Shown: piece after piece, positions 19,258 to 28,740 of the stretch
Numbering within the stretch: position 1 is the first letter of the stretch
Layout of the letters: each line of letters opens with the position of its first letter
Assembly: GCA_026416535.1 (NCBI GenBank)
Contig: JAOAFA010000098.1
Coordinates: 1 to 64,000, forward strand
From: Deltaproteobacteria bacterium
GTDB lineage: Bacteria; Myxococcota; SpSt-1050
Direction of reading: 5' to 3'
DNA: 64,000 bases
Position numbers and translations under genes: made by a program
Notes under the pieces: model-generated
What the model was told of the DNA's origin: nothing
The model's input: the letters and a program-made list of their open reading frames with translations, nothing else
Databases searched by the model: none

Positions 19258-20883
19258 TCATTGTTGACCCTCTTGCTTTTCTTTGCTCTCCTCATTTTTT
19301 GAATCTTGCTGCTTGTCTTTTTCTGGCTCTTTTGATTTTTCACTTCCTGAGCTCGCCTTCTCTTCTTCCTTCTTTTTTGCCTCCTCTAGTAAAGTAGATT
19401 TTTTATCCTCTACACTTTTTTTCGTGGTCTCTTCCTCTTCCTTAATCCCTTTTTCCTGCTCAGCTTTTTTCTTTTCTTCCTCAGCCCGTTTTTTAGTCTC
19501 TTCCTCTGCCTTTTTCCTTGCTAATTCCTCTTCCCTAATTTTATCCTCGATAACTTTGAGCCTAGACTTTACTTCTTTATCATCAGGTTTAATTTTTAAA
19601 CATTCTAATAGATTATCTCTTGCCTCTTGCAGCTTACCTTCAGAGATTAAAGCTTCTACTTTCCCAATTAATTCTTTAAACTTTTCTTCCATTTGTCTCT
19701 TCTTTTCTTCTTCAGCCTTCTTCTTCGCCTCTTCCTCTTTCATTTTTCTTTCCTGCTCATCTAACATTCTTTTCTGTATTTCAGCCTGCTTTTTCTGCTC
19801 TTCCAGTTTTGCAATCATCGCTATTGCTTTTTGTTTCAAGTCATTATCCTTGGTCGCCGAAGATACAAACTTTTTGTAAAGCTCAATAGCCTCATCTATC
19901 TTTTTTAGATATGTATGATTTACAAATGCCTGATAATAAAATACCTCGTATCTTTTTGGATTCAACTTTATTACCTCTTCGAGTTTATTCATTGCCTCCT
20001 GAGGTTTCTGCAATCCTATTAAAGAGAGAGCAAGCTGGAAATGGGCATTCTCATTATGTGGCTCCAATGCCGCAACAACTTTAAAGTGATTAAAAGCTGC
20101 ATTGTAATCCTTAAAGTGAAGTGCTACGGTTCCGAGATTTTGATGTGCTTCAATATTATTGGGATCAAGCTCAATTGCCATTCTAAAATATCCCATTGCT
20201 GAGACATAATCCTCCATCTTTATAGCTATCATTCCAAGATTGTTTCTAATAGAGGCGTCTTTGGGATCAAGCTTGCCTGCATTTCCCAATGTCAGTTTTG
20301 CAAGTTTATAATTACCCTGGTCATAATAAATTAAAGATAGATTTTTATAAGCCTCAACATTGTCTGGATCCCTAGATAATAGTTCTCTAATCACTGCCTC
20401 TGCCTTTTGATACTCTTTGCTCAAACGATAAAATACTGCTATATTATTTAAAATCTTACTATTGTTGGGAAACTTTTTTAGCATTTCATTCAAAAATTTT
20501 ATTCCTTCACTAAATTTACCTGCCTCTTTGTAAATCAACGCTTTAGCTAGGACAGGCTCTATATTCGTTGGATCTACATTAATAGCCTTATCACAATAAG
20601 ACAGTGCCTCCATGATATTGTCCATCTTAACCTGTATAGCAGCAAGATTTAAATATGCCTTATAATTCTTTGGATCCTTCCTAACCACATCAGAAAAGGC
20701 TTTCATTGCCTCCGAGTAGTTACCTTGATTATAGAGTTGAACACCTCTTAGAAAATCATCTTCTGGCGAAGATTCTACAACTTTAATTTGTTTTTCCGTT
20801 GGGGCCTCCACTTTCGGTGGCGGGCAGCCATAAATAAAAACTATCAACCCAATTAACAAACAATAAAGACTTTTTACTCTCAT
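19258..20883 (-). CDS. gltE: GltE/AglT-like TPR lipoprotein
   Basis: The 541-residue lipoprotein has signal 'LLIGLIVFIYGCPPPK' with a lipobox-like IYGC. About nine consecutive TPR units follow (roughly 40-350; for example 'IEAHQNLGTVALHFKDYNAAF'). The tail is a long Lys/Glu-rich coiled region of about 190 residues. In Myxococcus, GltE is a TPR lipoprotein of the periplasmic part of the gliding complex. The track start (20982) would overlap the previous gene; the ATG at 20883 follows GAGGT with 9 nt spacing and begins exactly at the signal peptide. It lies 22 bp after the large TPR gene. Confidence 0.7.
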   Translation of the reverse strand: MRVKSLYCLLIGLIVFIYGCPPPKVEAPTEKQIKVVESSPEDDFLRGVQLYNQGNYSEAMKAFSDVVRKDPKNYKAYLNLAAIQVKMDNIMEALSYCDKAINVDPTNIEPVLAKALIYKEAGKFSEGIKFLNEMLKKFPNNSKILNNIAVFYRLSKEYQKAEAVIRELLSRDPDNVEAYKNLSLIYYDQGNYKLAKLTLGNAGKLDPKDASIRNNLGMIAIKMEDYVSAMGYFRMAIELDPNNIEAHQNLGTVALHFKDYNAAFNHFKVVAALEPHNENAHFQLALSLIGLQKPQEAMNKLEEVIKLNPKRYEVFYYQAFVNHTYLKKIDEAIELYKKFVSSATKDNDLKQKAIAMIAKLEEQKKQAEIQKRMLDEQERKMKEEEAKKKAEEEKKRQMEEKFKELIGKVEALISEGKLQEARDNLLECLKIKPDDKEVKSRLKVIEDKIREEELARKKAEEETKKRAEEEKKKAEQEKGIKEEEETTKKSVEDKKSTLLEEAKKKEEEKASSGSEKSKEPEKDKQQDSKNEESKEKQEGQQ

Positions 20884-20905
20884 TATTGAATTACCTCTCA
20901 TAATT

Positions 20906-23900
20906 TTATTCCTCGGGTGATTTTTCTTTATCCTGCGGTTCGGATACTTCTTCGTCTGACTCTTTCTCAGTCTCTCCCTCACCTTCTTCCTTACCCTCCT
21001 CCTTTGATTTCTTACCCTCTTCCTTTTTCACTTCTTCCTTGGTTTTCTCCTCTTTTTTGGGGGGTTCTTCTACTTTTGTCGTTAATGATGGATAGAACAA
21101 CTGCCCATAGAAATATTCTTTGGCTACATATCTTGTTTCTGGAAGATCGGGATAAGAGCCAGGTTTGTATCCGTCTAACCTTTCTTGTGCTATCCTGGAA
21201 TACTCGTTATAAATACTCAGCTCATACGATTTAGCAAGGCTTTTTTCATATGCCTCTATAGCCTTCTCTTCAACTGGAAAGGCCATATTTTGAAGCTCGG
21301 CAATATATATCTCTTTTTGTTCTTCATTTAAGTTTTTAGGAATAGGCGCCTCCAGCAATGTCTTTGTAAAATCCTGGTACATCATACCTATACGACATAG
21401 AGCAGCAATACCAACATCCCCTTGTCCCATTTGCAGAATAGCTGTATATTCTTTAACCAACTTATCAAGCTTTTCTGCCTTCTCTTTTAATTGTTTTTTC
21501 ATTACACTCTCAGGGAGCTGAAGTTTTAATGACATATAGTTCTTAAAGGCAGAATCAGTAAGTAAAAATCTGGCGTTTGCTATGTAGTAAAAAGTCTTCT
21601 CACTTGCATCACCTTTTTTCAACTTTTCAGCAATTTTCAAAAGTGCCTGTAGTTCCTTTTCATAGGCAGGTATTTGCCCCAGCTTTTTGTAAATCATCGC
21701 CATTTCATATTGGGCTTCAATTATATCAGCTATGTTGGCCTCCTTAGGTTTTCCCACAATACCTTTGTATATAGCCTTTGCCTTTTCATAGTCTTTCATT
21801 TCATTGTATATTGAAGCAATTTTCATCTGCACCTGAATAACATCTTTATTTGTGGGAAATGCCTTAATATAAGTCTGATAATTTGCAATTGCCCCCTTTA
21901 GGTCACCAGTCGCCTCTCTAAACAAAGCAGCGTTATAAATAGCATCTCCTGCCTCCTTGGTCTTTTTCTTTAGTTTTTCAAAATAAATCTCATAATATTT
22001 GCTAGCATTCACAAAATCAGCAATCTTCTCATAATAATAGCCAAGCTTATAAAAAGTCGGCTCATAAAACTCTGACTTCGGAAACTTCTCAACCAAAAGT
22101 AGAGCAGCTTCGATGGCTTTATCTATATACTTAGCGTCTGCAAATAGGATATGTGCGTTATTTAATGCTCTATCCGTATGCTTGGCTTGAGGATATTTAT
22201 TAACATAATCTCTAAACGCAACTGCGGCATCAAGAGTCTTCCCCTTCTTTTGCATGTCGATTATCATATTAAAAGCAGACCCCTCAATCACTTCCTGTAA
22301 ATGAGCTTGATAAAGCTTGTTCTTTTCAGCTGGATCCTTTTGAGATGCAAGCGGTTTAATCTTTATAAATTTACTTGCCCAAAAAAACAGAGATGCCCAA
22401 TCCTCTTTTATCTCATAGGAGTTTAAAATCATATCTGCAGCGCCAAGGGCAAATTTATTGTCTGGGAATTTCTCAATAAATTCCCCAAACCTCTTTGATG
22501 CCTCATCAAAATGATTGTACTTATAATAAATAGTAGCAGCCTTAAATTTAACTGCAAAAAATTCTTTGTGATTGGGGGCGAGCTGCGTAAATTCATCACA
22601 AGCCTTAGCCAGCTCCAATTCTATCTTTGGAATCTCTTTCTTCTCATATGTCTTACCTTTCTCAAGTTTAATAAATTTCTCGACTCTCTTTACTGCTCCC
22701 TTGCTCTTCTTCTCATCAACCTTCCCCTCTTTTAGAGTTTCGGCTTTCTGACCCTTCTCCATAATTTCTACCATTTTTTCATAGGCAAGAACCCTATTAT
22801 AGGCAGCTGTCACTGAATATTTTCCCTTTGGATCCTGTTTCACCACAAGCGCATAATTAATAGCCGCGTTTTCATAGTCTTGAAGTGCCCAAAGTATTTC
22901 GGCGTAGAAGAACCTCATAGAATAAGAATGTTCTGCCTTTGGAAAGTTATCAAGATACTCCTTATAAATATCTCTTGCAAGGGCATAGGTCTTAACATCT
23001 TTTGTCTTCTGAGCCTCTCTGTGATATTCCTGCACAATGTCTCTTAATGCCTCTTCTGTCAACTCATAAGCCTTTTCAAGGGCAAATTTGTTTTCGGCAT
23101 TTTGATTCGCCCATGGTGAATTTGGTTTATAAAGGTCTACTAATCTTCTAATCTCCTTTTTCACCATTTCAGTATTGTTTAGTTTTTTATAATTTTGAAC
23201 TATATTACTTTGAAATTCAGGACACTCCGGTGCGTTTGGAAATTCATTTATAACAAGCCTATATGTCTTTATTGCCTGGTCATACTTCCCTTGGTCATCA
23301 TAGACTCTCGCAAGCGTTTTTAACAAATCTTTTAGCTTTTGCCGACCCGCTACCTTCTCCCAATAATCCTTCGCCTCATCTACTGCATCTACCTGAGAAA
23401 AGAACAATGCCAAATCATTTAATGCCTCTCTTTCAAGTCTTATCTTGGTCTTATCTCCCTCTTTTTGAGCAAATGCAACAACCTGTTTTAACTTTTCTAT
23501 CCCTTTTTCATATTCCCCAAGATTATAATCACACCAAGCAAGTTTATAAAGAGCAACCACGGTTATTTTAGGATCGTTAAATGTCAAGGCCTTCTCATAG
23601 GCCTGAACGGCCTTAAATACCTCGTTATTGTTGAAAAAATGTTCTCCCAAAGAGAGATAAGCATCGGGTGCATATTTACTCTTCGGATACTTCTTAATCA
23701 ACTCCCAGTAATACTTAACACCTTCATTTTTCTTCCCCATTTCATAAAGGTTGTACCCCAATACAAATAGAACCTCGTCTTTTCTTGGGTAATCAGGATA
23801 CTCTTTAATTATTTTTTCATAAATATCTAAAGCCTGTTTCCTATATAACTCTGACTGCCTAGTATTTATCTTTATCTTTTCGCATGCTTTCAGGTCTTTC

Positions 23901-24307
23901 GTTTTTTTATTACACTCATCTAATCTCTTTTCATATTCATACATCTCCTGAAAATAGACATATTTTGATTTCTCCCAGTAGAGCTCAGCAAGTTGAAACA
24001 TAACATCAGCCTTTTTCGGACCCTTTTCAAATCTTGTAATTATGTCTTTCAGCATCTTAATCGCCTCATCCCTCTTCTTATCCGCGAGCTCATCTCTCGA
24101 GACCTCTTTCTCCTCAGGTTTCGGCATATCAATCTTAGCCGGCCCAGCAGGGGTCTTCTTCTTCTCTTCTTTCTCTTTCTCGGCCTTCCCTTTCTTCTCT
24201 TTCTTCTCCCCCTTAGATTCCTGGGCAAAAGAAAGTGGTGAAATAAAAATGGAACAAGTAAAGAAAATCGAAATAATTAATGAAATTAAAATAGCTACTC
24301 TTTTCAT
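20906..24307 (-). CDS. gltD: GltD/AgmU-like large periplasmic TPR protein
   Basis: The 1133-residue exported protein has a signal peptide ending 'SPLSFAQE' and a Lys/Glu-rich segment (about 30-75). It then has an array of TPR-like repeats nearly to the end ('RKDEVLFVLGYNLYEMGKKNEGVKYY', 'AIANYQTYIKAFPTN') and a charged acidic/basic tail of about 60 residues. Size, export and operon position match GltD (AgmU) of Myxococcus, a periplasmic scaffold of the gliding machinery. The start at 24307 is preferred because it begins at the signal peptide, with a GTGAGAG sequence upstream. The track start would overlap the preceding gene by 17 bp. Confidence 0.65.
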   Translation of the reverse strand: MKRVAILISLIISIFFTCSIFISPLSFAQESKGEKKEKKGKAEKEKEEKKKTPAGPAKIDMPKPEEKEVSRDELADKKRDEAIKMLKDIITRFEKGPKKADVMFQLAELYWEKSKYVYFQEMYEYEKRLDECNKKTKDLKACEKIKINTRQSELYRKQALDIYEKIIKEYPDYPRKDEVLFVLGYNLYEMGKKNEGVKYYWELIKKYPKSKYAPDAYLSLGEHFFNNNEVFKAVQAYEKALTFNDPKITVVALYKLAWCDYNLGEYEKGIEKLKQVVAFAQKEGDKTKIRLEREALNDLALFFSQVDAVDEAKDYWEKVAGRQKLKDLLKTLARVYDDQGKYDQAIKTYRLVINEFPNAPECPEFQSNIVQNYKKLNNTEMVKKEIRRLVDLYKPNSPWANQNAENKFALEKAYELTEEALRDIVQEYHREAQKTKDVKTYALARDIYKEYLDNFPKAEHSYSMRFFYAEILWALQDYENAAINYALVVKQDPKGKYSVTAAYNRVLAYEKMVEIMEKGQKAETLKEGKVDEKKSKGAVKRVEKFIKLEKGKTYEKKEIPKIELELAKACDEFTQLAPNHKEFFAVKFKAATIYYKYNHFDEASKRFGEFIEKFPDNKFALGAADMILNSYEIKEDWASLFFWASKFIKIKPLASQKDPAEKNKLYQAHLQEVIEGSAFNMIIDMQKKGKTLDAAVAFRDYVNKYPQAKHTDRALNNAHILFADAKYIDKAIEAALLLVEKFPKSEFYEPTFYKLGYYYEKIADFVNASKYYEIYFEKLKKKTKEAGDAIYNAALFREATGDLKGAIANYQTYIKAFPTNKDVIQVQMKIASIYNEMKDYEKAKAIYKGIVGKPKEANIADIIEAQYEMAMIYKKLGQIPAYEKELQALLKIAEKLKKGDASEKTFYYIANARFLLTDSAFKNYMSLKLQLPESVMKKQLKEKAEKLDKLVKEYTAILQMGQGDVGIAALCRIGMMYQDFTKTLLEAPIPKNLNEEQKEIYIAELQNMAFPVEEKAIEAYEKSLAKSYELSIYNEYSRIAQERLDGYKPGSYPDLPETRYVAKEYFYGQLFYPSLTTKVEEPPKKEEKTKEEVKKEEGKKSKEEGKEEGEGETEKESDEEVSEPQDKEKSPEE

Positions 24308-24317
24308 AGTTACACTC

Positions 24318-25895
24318 TCACTTTTTACATTCATCTCTTAGTAAATAATAATAATATCCAAACTCATCTTTCCAATATTCCCCGTTAAAGTCATAAAAAT
24401 CGACTTTGTCAGAATCAACCTTTGGTCTTTTTAATTTTGGCTTTTTACTTACCTGAGTTACCCCTTGTTTTACATCTTGTACCTCCCCCGAGGACTGAAG
24501 AAGTTTCCTCTGGGCATTAACAGTTTCAAAATCAATAAGCTGTGCCTGATTAAGAAAATCTATGAGAGAATCATGTAAATCCACAAGCCTAATCTGAATC
24601 CACTTACCGACTATCTTTACAAGGAGTTCTCTTTGTTGCCTGATATTACCTCTGATAAAATTACCTATCCGAGAATCCTTAAACGAGGCTATCTTATTAG
24701 TCATATCACTTTCTTTGTCAAGCTCTAGTATAAAATAGATAAATTTTTGCAATCTCGGATTTTTCAACAAAAATCTTCTAACTTCCTGTGGTATCTCAGT
24801 CTTTTCAGAAATAGCTGTACTTATCATCATATCAAAAAAGTACTCTGGTGGTTTTGTGGGGTCTGAGACAATAGGTTTTAATTTATCGGGCATTTCTTTA
24901 TATCTCCTATAAAACTCCTCTAATGTCTCCTTTGCCTCATCATAAAGGCAATTCTCGAAATAAACTGTTGCTCTTAATATATAAGTTTCAGGGAAGAACT
25001 GTTCTTTCAAACCAGGAGCCAACAATGTATGAGTTGCACCTATAGCCCTACCGTAGTCCTTTAACTGATAGTATGTCCATCCACCTTCAAAAACAGAGTC
25101 AATCCATTCAGAGTCAAATCTTTCGATCATCTCATAATATTTTGCAGCTTCTTGGTACATACCTAGAGAATAATAATTTCTTGCAAGACCCATAATAGCC
25201 AAATTTCTAACTAATATAAGGTCTCTATCAGCTACAAGGTTAGTATTTTTTACAAGTTTCCCTTCCTTAAATGGAAGCGCATTGTATATTTCCAGAAATA
25301 TTTCATTAGCCTCCTCTACCTTTTGTGCCCTCACTCTTAATATAGCCTTTATGTACAAACCTTTGTAAAAATATTTACTATCTCTACCTATTACATCAAA
25401 AAACCTTTCAGCCTCCCCTACTCTACCTTTCCTAAAAGACAGTTCCCCTACTAAATAATTAATATGATTTAAAGTTTCTGGTGGTAGCTTTTGAAATTCA
25501 GGCGAGTAGTACCTTAGAAGCAATTCAGGTATTACAAGATCATCCTTTAACTTACGAGCTGCTTCAGAAAGACCTTCTATAGCTTTGAGGTAAAATGGAT
25601 GATTTGCCCCAGTCTTTAAAATACTTGCAAAAAAGTATACAGAGGGCCCATATAATCCTATCTTGGATAATGAAGATCCCACGAAATACTCCGCAGCTAA
25701 TTGATTTGCTTGATTTGTATCATTTTCATACACATCAAAGAACTTATAAGCTGCTGAGACATAATTACCAACGTTATACTCATCTATTATTTTTTTAACC
25801 GAAGCTGATAATTTTAGTTCTTCCTCCTTTTTTTGTGCGTTCAAAACCGAGAGAGATATAAAAAAGATTGCAACAAAGATTGTAAATTTTCTCAT
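24318..25895 (-). CDS. GltC-like periplasmic TPR protein
   Basis: The 525-residue exported protein has a signal peptide 'FTIFVAIFFISLSVLNAQ' and degenerate TPR helices over about 40-330. A linker with 'KKPKLKRPKVDSDKVDFYDFNGEYWKDEFGYYYYLL' ends in 'RDECKK'. It follows the barrel gene by 18 bp and precedes the large TPR gene by 10 bp, with a strong GGAGGG site. Position and domain content suggest the GltC component; the assignment is by context. Confidence 0.5.
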   Translation of the reverse strand: MRKFTIFVAIFFISLSVLNAQKKEEELKLSASVKKIIDEYNVGNYVSAAYKFFDVYENDTNQANQLAAEYFVGSSLSKIGLYGPSVYFFASILKTGANHPFYLKAIEGLSEAARKLKDDLVIPELLLRYYSPEFQKLPPETLNHINYLVGELSFRKGRVGEAERFFDVIGRDSKYFYKGLYIKAILRVRAQKVEEANEIFLEIYNALPFKEGKLVKNTNLVADRDLILVRNLAIMGLARNYYSLGMYQEAAKYYEMIERFDSEWIDSVFEGGWTYYQLKDYGRAIGATHTLLAPGLKEQFFPETYILRATVYFENCLYDEAKETLEEFYRRYKEMPDKLKPIVSDPTKPPEYFFDMMISTAISEKTEIPQEVRRFLLKNPRLQKFIYFILELDKESDMTNKIASFKDSRIGNFIRGNIRQQRELLVKIVGKWIQIRLVDLHDSLIDFLNQAQLIDFETVNAQRKLLQSSGEVQDVKQGVTQVSKKPKLKRPKVDSDKVDFYDFNGEYWKDEFGYYYYLLRDECKK

Positions 25896-25913
25896 TATAC
25901 TCCCTCCTCCACC

Positions 25914-26636
25914 TTAAAAGAGGAACGATAGATATGCCATAGATAACACAAGTCTATGTTGCGCAGAATTTGATGGAGGTTCAGGTTTGTTCTTTTCCCC
26001 CTCAAACCAACTTTCATCGGCTTTTACGGTATAACCAAAATATCTACATTCAAACTTTAGGTCCACATACTTATTTTTCTTTTCACCAAATTTAAAAAGA
26101 TGCAATTGCATACCACCTGCTAGTGTATAAACAGGTTTTGTCCCATAGGATCTCTCAGTGTCATTTTGGTAATTTGTTGCTACTATGTTGCCAACTCCTC
26201 CACCTCCACTAAGGTAAATATGATAATTAAAAGCCGCTTCCGAAAATAGGCTCAGTTTCCCGTAGATCGGGTATACAACCAGTTCTCCACCGGTCAACCA
26301 CTTTGTTCTTGTCCTCTCAGGTTCATGAGCAGCCATACCCATTTTTCTCAATTCCTTTGATAAATTAGTCTCAGAGCTCATAGTATATAAAAAGAACCCC
26401 CCCAACCCTAAAAAATCAAAAGGGTGAAATATCAATTTCCCCGCAGCTGGCACAAGTGATTGAGAATACCTATCGGCAACAGAAATCCCCCCACCAAAGC
26501 CAACCTCCAACTTCATATCAAGTGGGAATGCCTTCTTTTGAAGAACCTTTATACTTTCATTTTCACTTCCATATATATATCCGATACCTCCTACTGTTAT
26601 TAATAAACATAAAAAGGTAAAGCAAAATCTATTCAT
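25914..26636 (-). CDS. GltA/GltB-like outer-membrane beta-barrel protein
   Basis: The 240-residue precursor has a signal peptide ('LITVGGIGYIYGSEN') and a barrel-like series of strands with Gly/aromatic alternation ('KLEVGFGGGISVADRYS', 'KLIFHPFDFLGLGGFFLY'). The terminus 'LSMAYLSFLF' ends in Phe, as expected for BAM substrates. It resembles the outer-membrane beta-barrel family typical of myxobacterial Glt loci (GltA/GltB). It is the first gene of the glt-like unit, with GGAGG upstream and a candidate promoter in the 97 bp gap after rplC. Confidence 0.6.
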   Translation of the reverse strand: MNRFCFTFLCLLITVGGIGYIYGSENESIKVLQKKAFPLDMKLEVGFGGGISVADRYSQSLVPAAGKLIFHPFDFLGLGGFFLYTMSSETNLSKELRKMGMAAHEPERTRTKWLTGGELVVYPIYGKLSLFSEAAFNYHIYLSGGGGVGNIVATNYQNDTERSYGTKPVYTLAGGMQLHLFKFGEKKNKYVDLKFECRYFGYTVKADESWFEGEKNKPEPPSNSAQHRLVLSMAYLSFLF

Positions 26637-26669
26637 CTCTTCCTCCTAACGGAATTGTTATGGATTTGG

Positions 26670-26699
26670 TAAATACCATATTTGCAAAAATCAAGTCAA
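26670..26699 (-). promoter_or_regulatory. Candidate promoter of the glt-like operon
   Basis: On the minus strand, TTGACT, an 18 bp spacer and TATTTA lie in the gap between rplC and the first barrel gene. The predicted leader is about 28 nt and contains GGAGG. The -10 is weak, so read-through from eno-rplC is also possible. Confidence 0.35.
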
Positions 26700-26733
26700 T
26701 AAAAATCCTAAGAAAACTAAATTTTATTAGACT

Positions 26734-27393
26734 TTAGTGTTTGTGCTTAACTGTTTTCTTAACAGATTTTCTAATTTCAACTACTCCACCTGCAGGTCCA
26801 GGCACAGCCCCTTCAACATAAAGAAGGTTATTTTTTGGATCTATTTTATAAATCTTCATATGTTGAATCGTCACTTGTTCATTTCCATAATGGCCGGCCA
26901 TTTTTTTACCTTTCATAACCCTTCCAGGCCATTCTCTATTACCAATAGAACCGGGATGCCTCCTATAAAAATGTGTTCCCCTTGTCATTGGGAATCCTGC
27001 GAAGTTCCATCTCTTCATAACGCCTGTAAAACCTCTCCCCTTTGTCCTTCCCGTCACATCTACAAATTCGCCTTTTGTAAATATCGAATCAACTCTTATC
27101 TCCTGACCAATCTGATATGAATCGAGAGACGTCTTATCAATCCTAAATTCCCTCAAATACTTATGAGGAGCAACATTAAGCTTTTTAAAATAGCCTTCGA
27201 GCGGTTTAGTCAGCCTTTTAGGTTTTTCTATTTCATAACCAAGCTGAAGAGCAGTATAGCCATCTTTCTCCATGGTCCTCTTGTTTACAACAGTACAAGG
27301 TCCTGCCACAATCACTGTTACATTGTGGGCATTCCCATACTCATCAAAGAGAGTTGTCATACCCGCCTTCTTACCTAAAATGCCTGTTAACAT
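26734..27393 (-). CDS. rplC: 50S ribosomal protein L3
   Basis: The 219-residue protein starts 'MLTGILGKKAGMTTLFDE' and has the core 'GRGFTGVMKRWNFAGFP', 'HPGSIGNREWPGRVMKGKK' and 'AVPGPAGGVVEIRKS' of bacterial L3, with the WNFxGFP variant seen in deltaproteobacterial types. The loop that reaches the peptidyl-transferase centre is intact. GGAGG lies 5 nt before the ATG. It follows eno by 15 bp rather than sitting between rpsJ and rplD in an S10 operon, which is unusual. Confidence 0.95.
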   Translation of the reverse strand: MLTGILGKKAGMTTLFDEYGNAHNVTVIVAGPCTVVNKRTMEKDGYTALQLGYEIEKPKRLTKPLEGYFKKLNVAPHKYLREFRIDKTSLDSYQIGQEIRVDSIFTKGEFVDVTGRTKGRGFTGVMKRWNFAGFPMTRGTHFYRRHPGSIGNREWPGRVMKGKKMAGHYGNEQVTIQHMKIYKIDPKNNLLYVEGAVPGPAGGVVEIRKSVKKTVKHKH

Positions 27394-27408
27394 TGTATCC
27401 TCCTTACA

Positions 27409-28722
27409 TTATCTATGAAGATTCTTAATAAAATCCACACCGGCAAATACACCGTTACCTTTCAACTCTTCTTCAATCCTAATAAGTTGGTTATATTTAG
27501 CCAGACGCTCCGAACGGGATAAAGAACCTGTCTTAATCATGCCACATCCCATAGCTACTGTAAAATCAGAAATAAAGGTGTCTTCAGTCTCACCTGATCT
27601 ATGAGATACAATCGCCGTATATCCTGCTCGCTTCGCAAGATTAATAGTATCTATGGTCTCACTTACAGAACCTATCTGATTTAACTTAATTAAAATAGAA
27701 TTTGTAACCCCTCTTTTAATTCCCTCTTTCAGTCGGTTTATATTGGTGACAAACAGATCATCCCCTACTAATTGTATCTTGGATCCAAGTTTCTCTGTAA
27801 GTATTCTCCACCCTTCCCAATCATCTTCTGCCATCCCATCTTCAATCGACACAATAGGGAATTCCTCAACCAATTTGACATAAAATTCTGCCATACCAAG
27901 CGAGTCCATATCTCTTCCTTCCGTCTTCATTTCATAGACCCTCTTTTCCTCATTGAAAAACTCACTCGCCGCCGCATCAAGTGCTAGAAAAACATCCTTA
28001 CCTACTTTAAGTCCTGCCTTTTCTACTGCGGACATAATAAGCGTCAACGCCTCTCTTGTATTAGAGACTTTTGGAGAAAATCCTCCTTCATCACCAACTG
28101 CTACACCAAGCCCATTAGATTTAAGAATAGACTTGAGAGAATGGAATACCTCAGAACCATATCTGATCGCCTCGGCAAAGCTTTTCGCACCCGCAGGGAC
28201 AATCATAAATTCTTGAAATTCAAGTGGGTTATCCCCATGTTTACCTCCATTTAATATATTCATAAAAGGAGTAGGTAATATAAAGCTGTTGACCCCGCCC
28301 AAATATCTGTAGAGTGGGATCCCAAGGGCACAGGCAGACGCTCTCGCTACTGCCATAGAAATCGATAGAATAGCATTTGCACCAACCTTGCTTTTATTGG
28401 GCGTACCATCATATTCAATCATAATTTTATCTATTTCTCTTTGCTCCGTAGCTGGAATTCTTTTTGGTAATATCACAGCACTCGCCATTATATTTACATT
28501 TTCCACTGCCTTTTTCACACCCTTTCCCAAATATCGCGCTTTATCCTCATCCCTTAGCTCCAATGCCTCATGAACACCCGTGGAGGCACCTGAGGGGACG
28601 GCAGCCCTTCCAATTACTCCACACTCAAGTACTACATCTGTCTCTATAGTAGGGAAGCCCCTAGAATCTAATATCTCCCTTGACCTTATCTCCACGATCC
28701 TTAAATCTCTATCGTTTCTCAT
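27409..28722 (-). CDS. eno: Enolase
   Basis: The 437-residue glycolytic enzyme converts 2-phosphoglycerate to phosphoenolpyruvate. The motifs '[18 protein letters not shown]', '[19 protein letters not shown]', 'VGDEGGFSP', '[10 protein letters not shown]', '[10 protein letters not shown]' and '[12 protein letters not shown]' contain the Mg2+ ligands and catalytic residues. Full length; GGAGGT precedes the ATG. It lies between a small lipoprotein gene (18 bp) and rplC (15 bp) in one unit. Confidence 0.97.
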   Translation of the reverse strand: MRNDRDLRIVEIRSREILDSRGFPTIETDVVLECGVIGRAAVPSGASTGVHEALELRDEDKARYLGKGVKKAVENVNIMASAVILPKRIPATEQREIDKIMIEYDGTPNKSKVGANAILSISMAVARASACALGIPLYRYLGGVNSFILPTPFMNILNGGKHGDNPLEFQEFMIVPAGAKSFAEAIRYGSEVFHSLKSILKSNGLGVAVGDEGGFSPKVSNTREALTLIMSAVEKAGLKVGKDVFLALDAAASEFFNEEKRVYEMKTEGRDMDSLGMAEFYVKLVEEFPIVSIEDGMAEDDWEGWRILTEKLGSKIQLVGDDLFVTNINRLKEGIKRGVTNSILIKLNQIGSVSETIDTINLAKRAGYTAIVSHRSGETEDTFISDFTVAMGCGMIKTGSLSRSERLAKYNQLIRIEEELKGNGVFAGVDFIKNLHR

Positions 28723-28740
28723 AACTTACCTCCACAATTC

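Noticed and set aside
19283-19879. Plus-strand 198-residue Ser/Phe-rich ORF
   Set aside because: Mirror image of the Lys/Glu-rich tail of the GltE-like lipoprotein.
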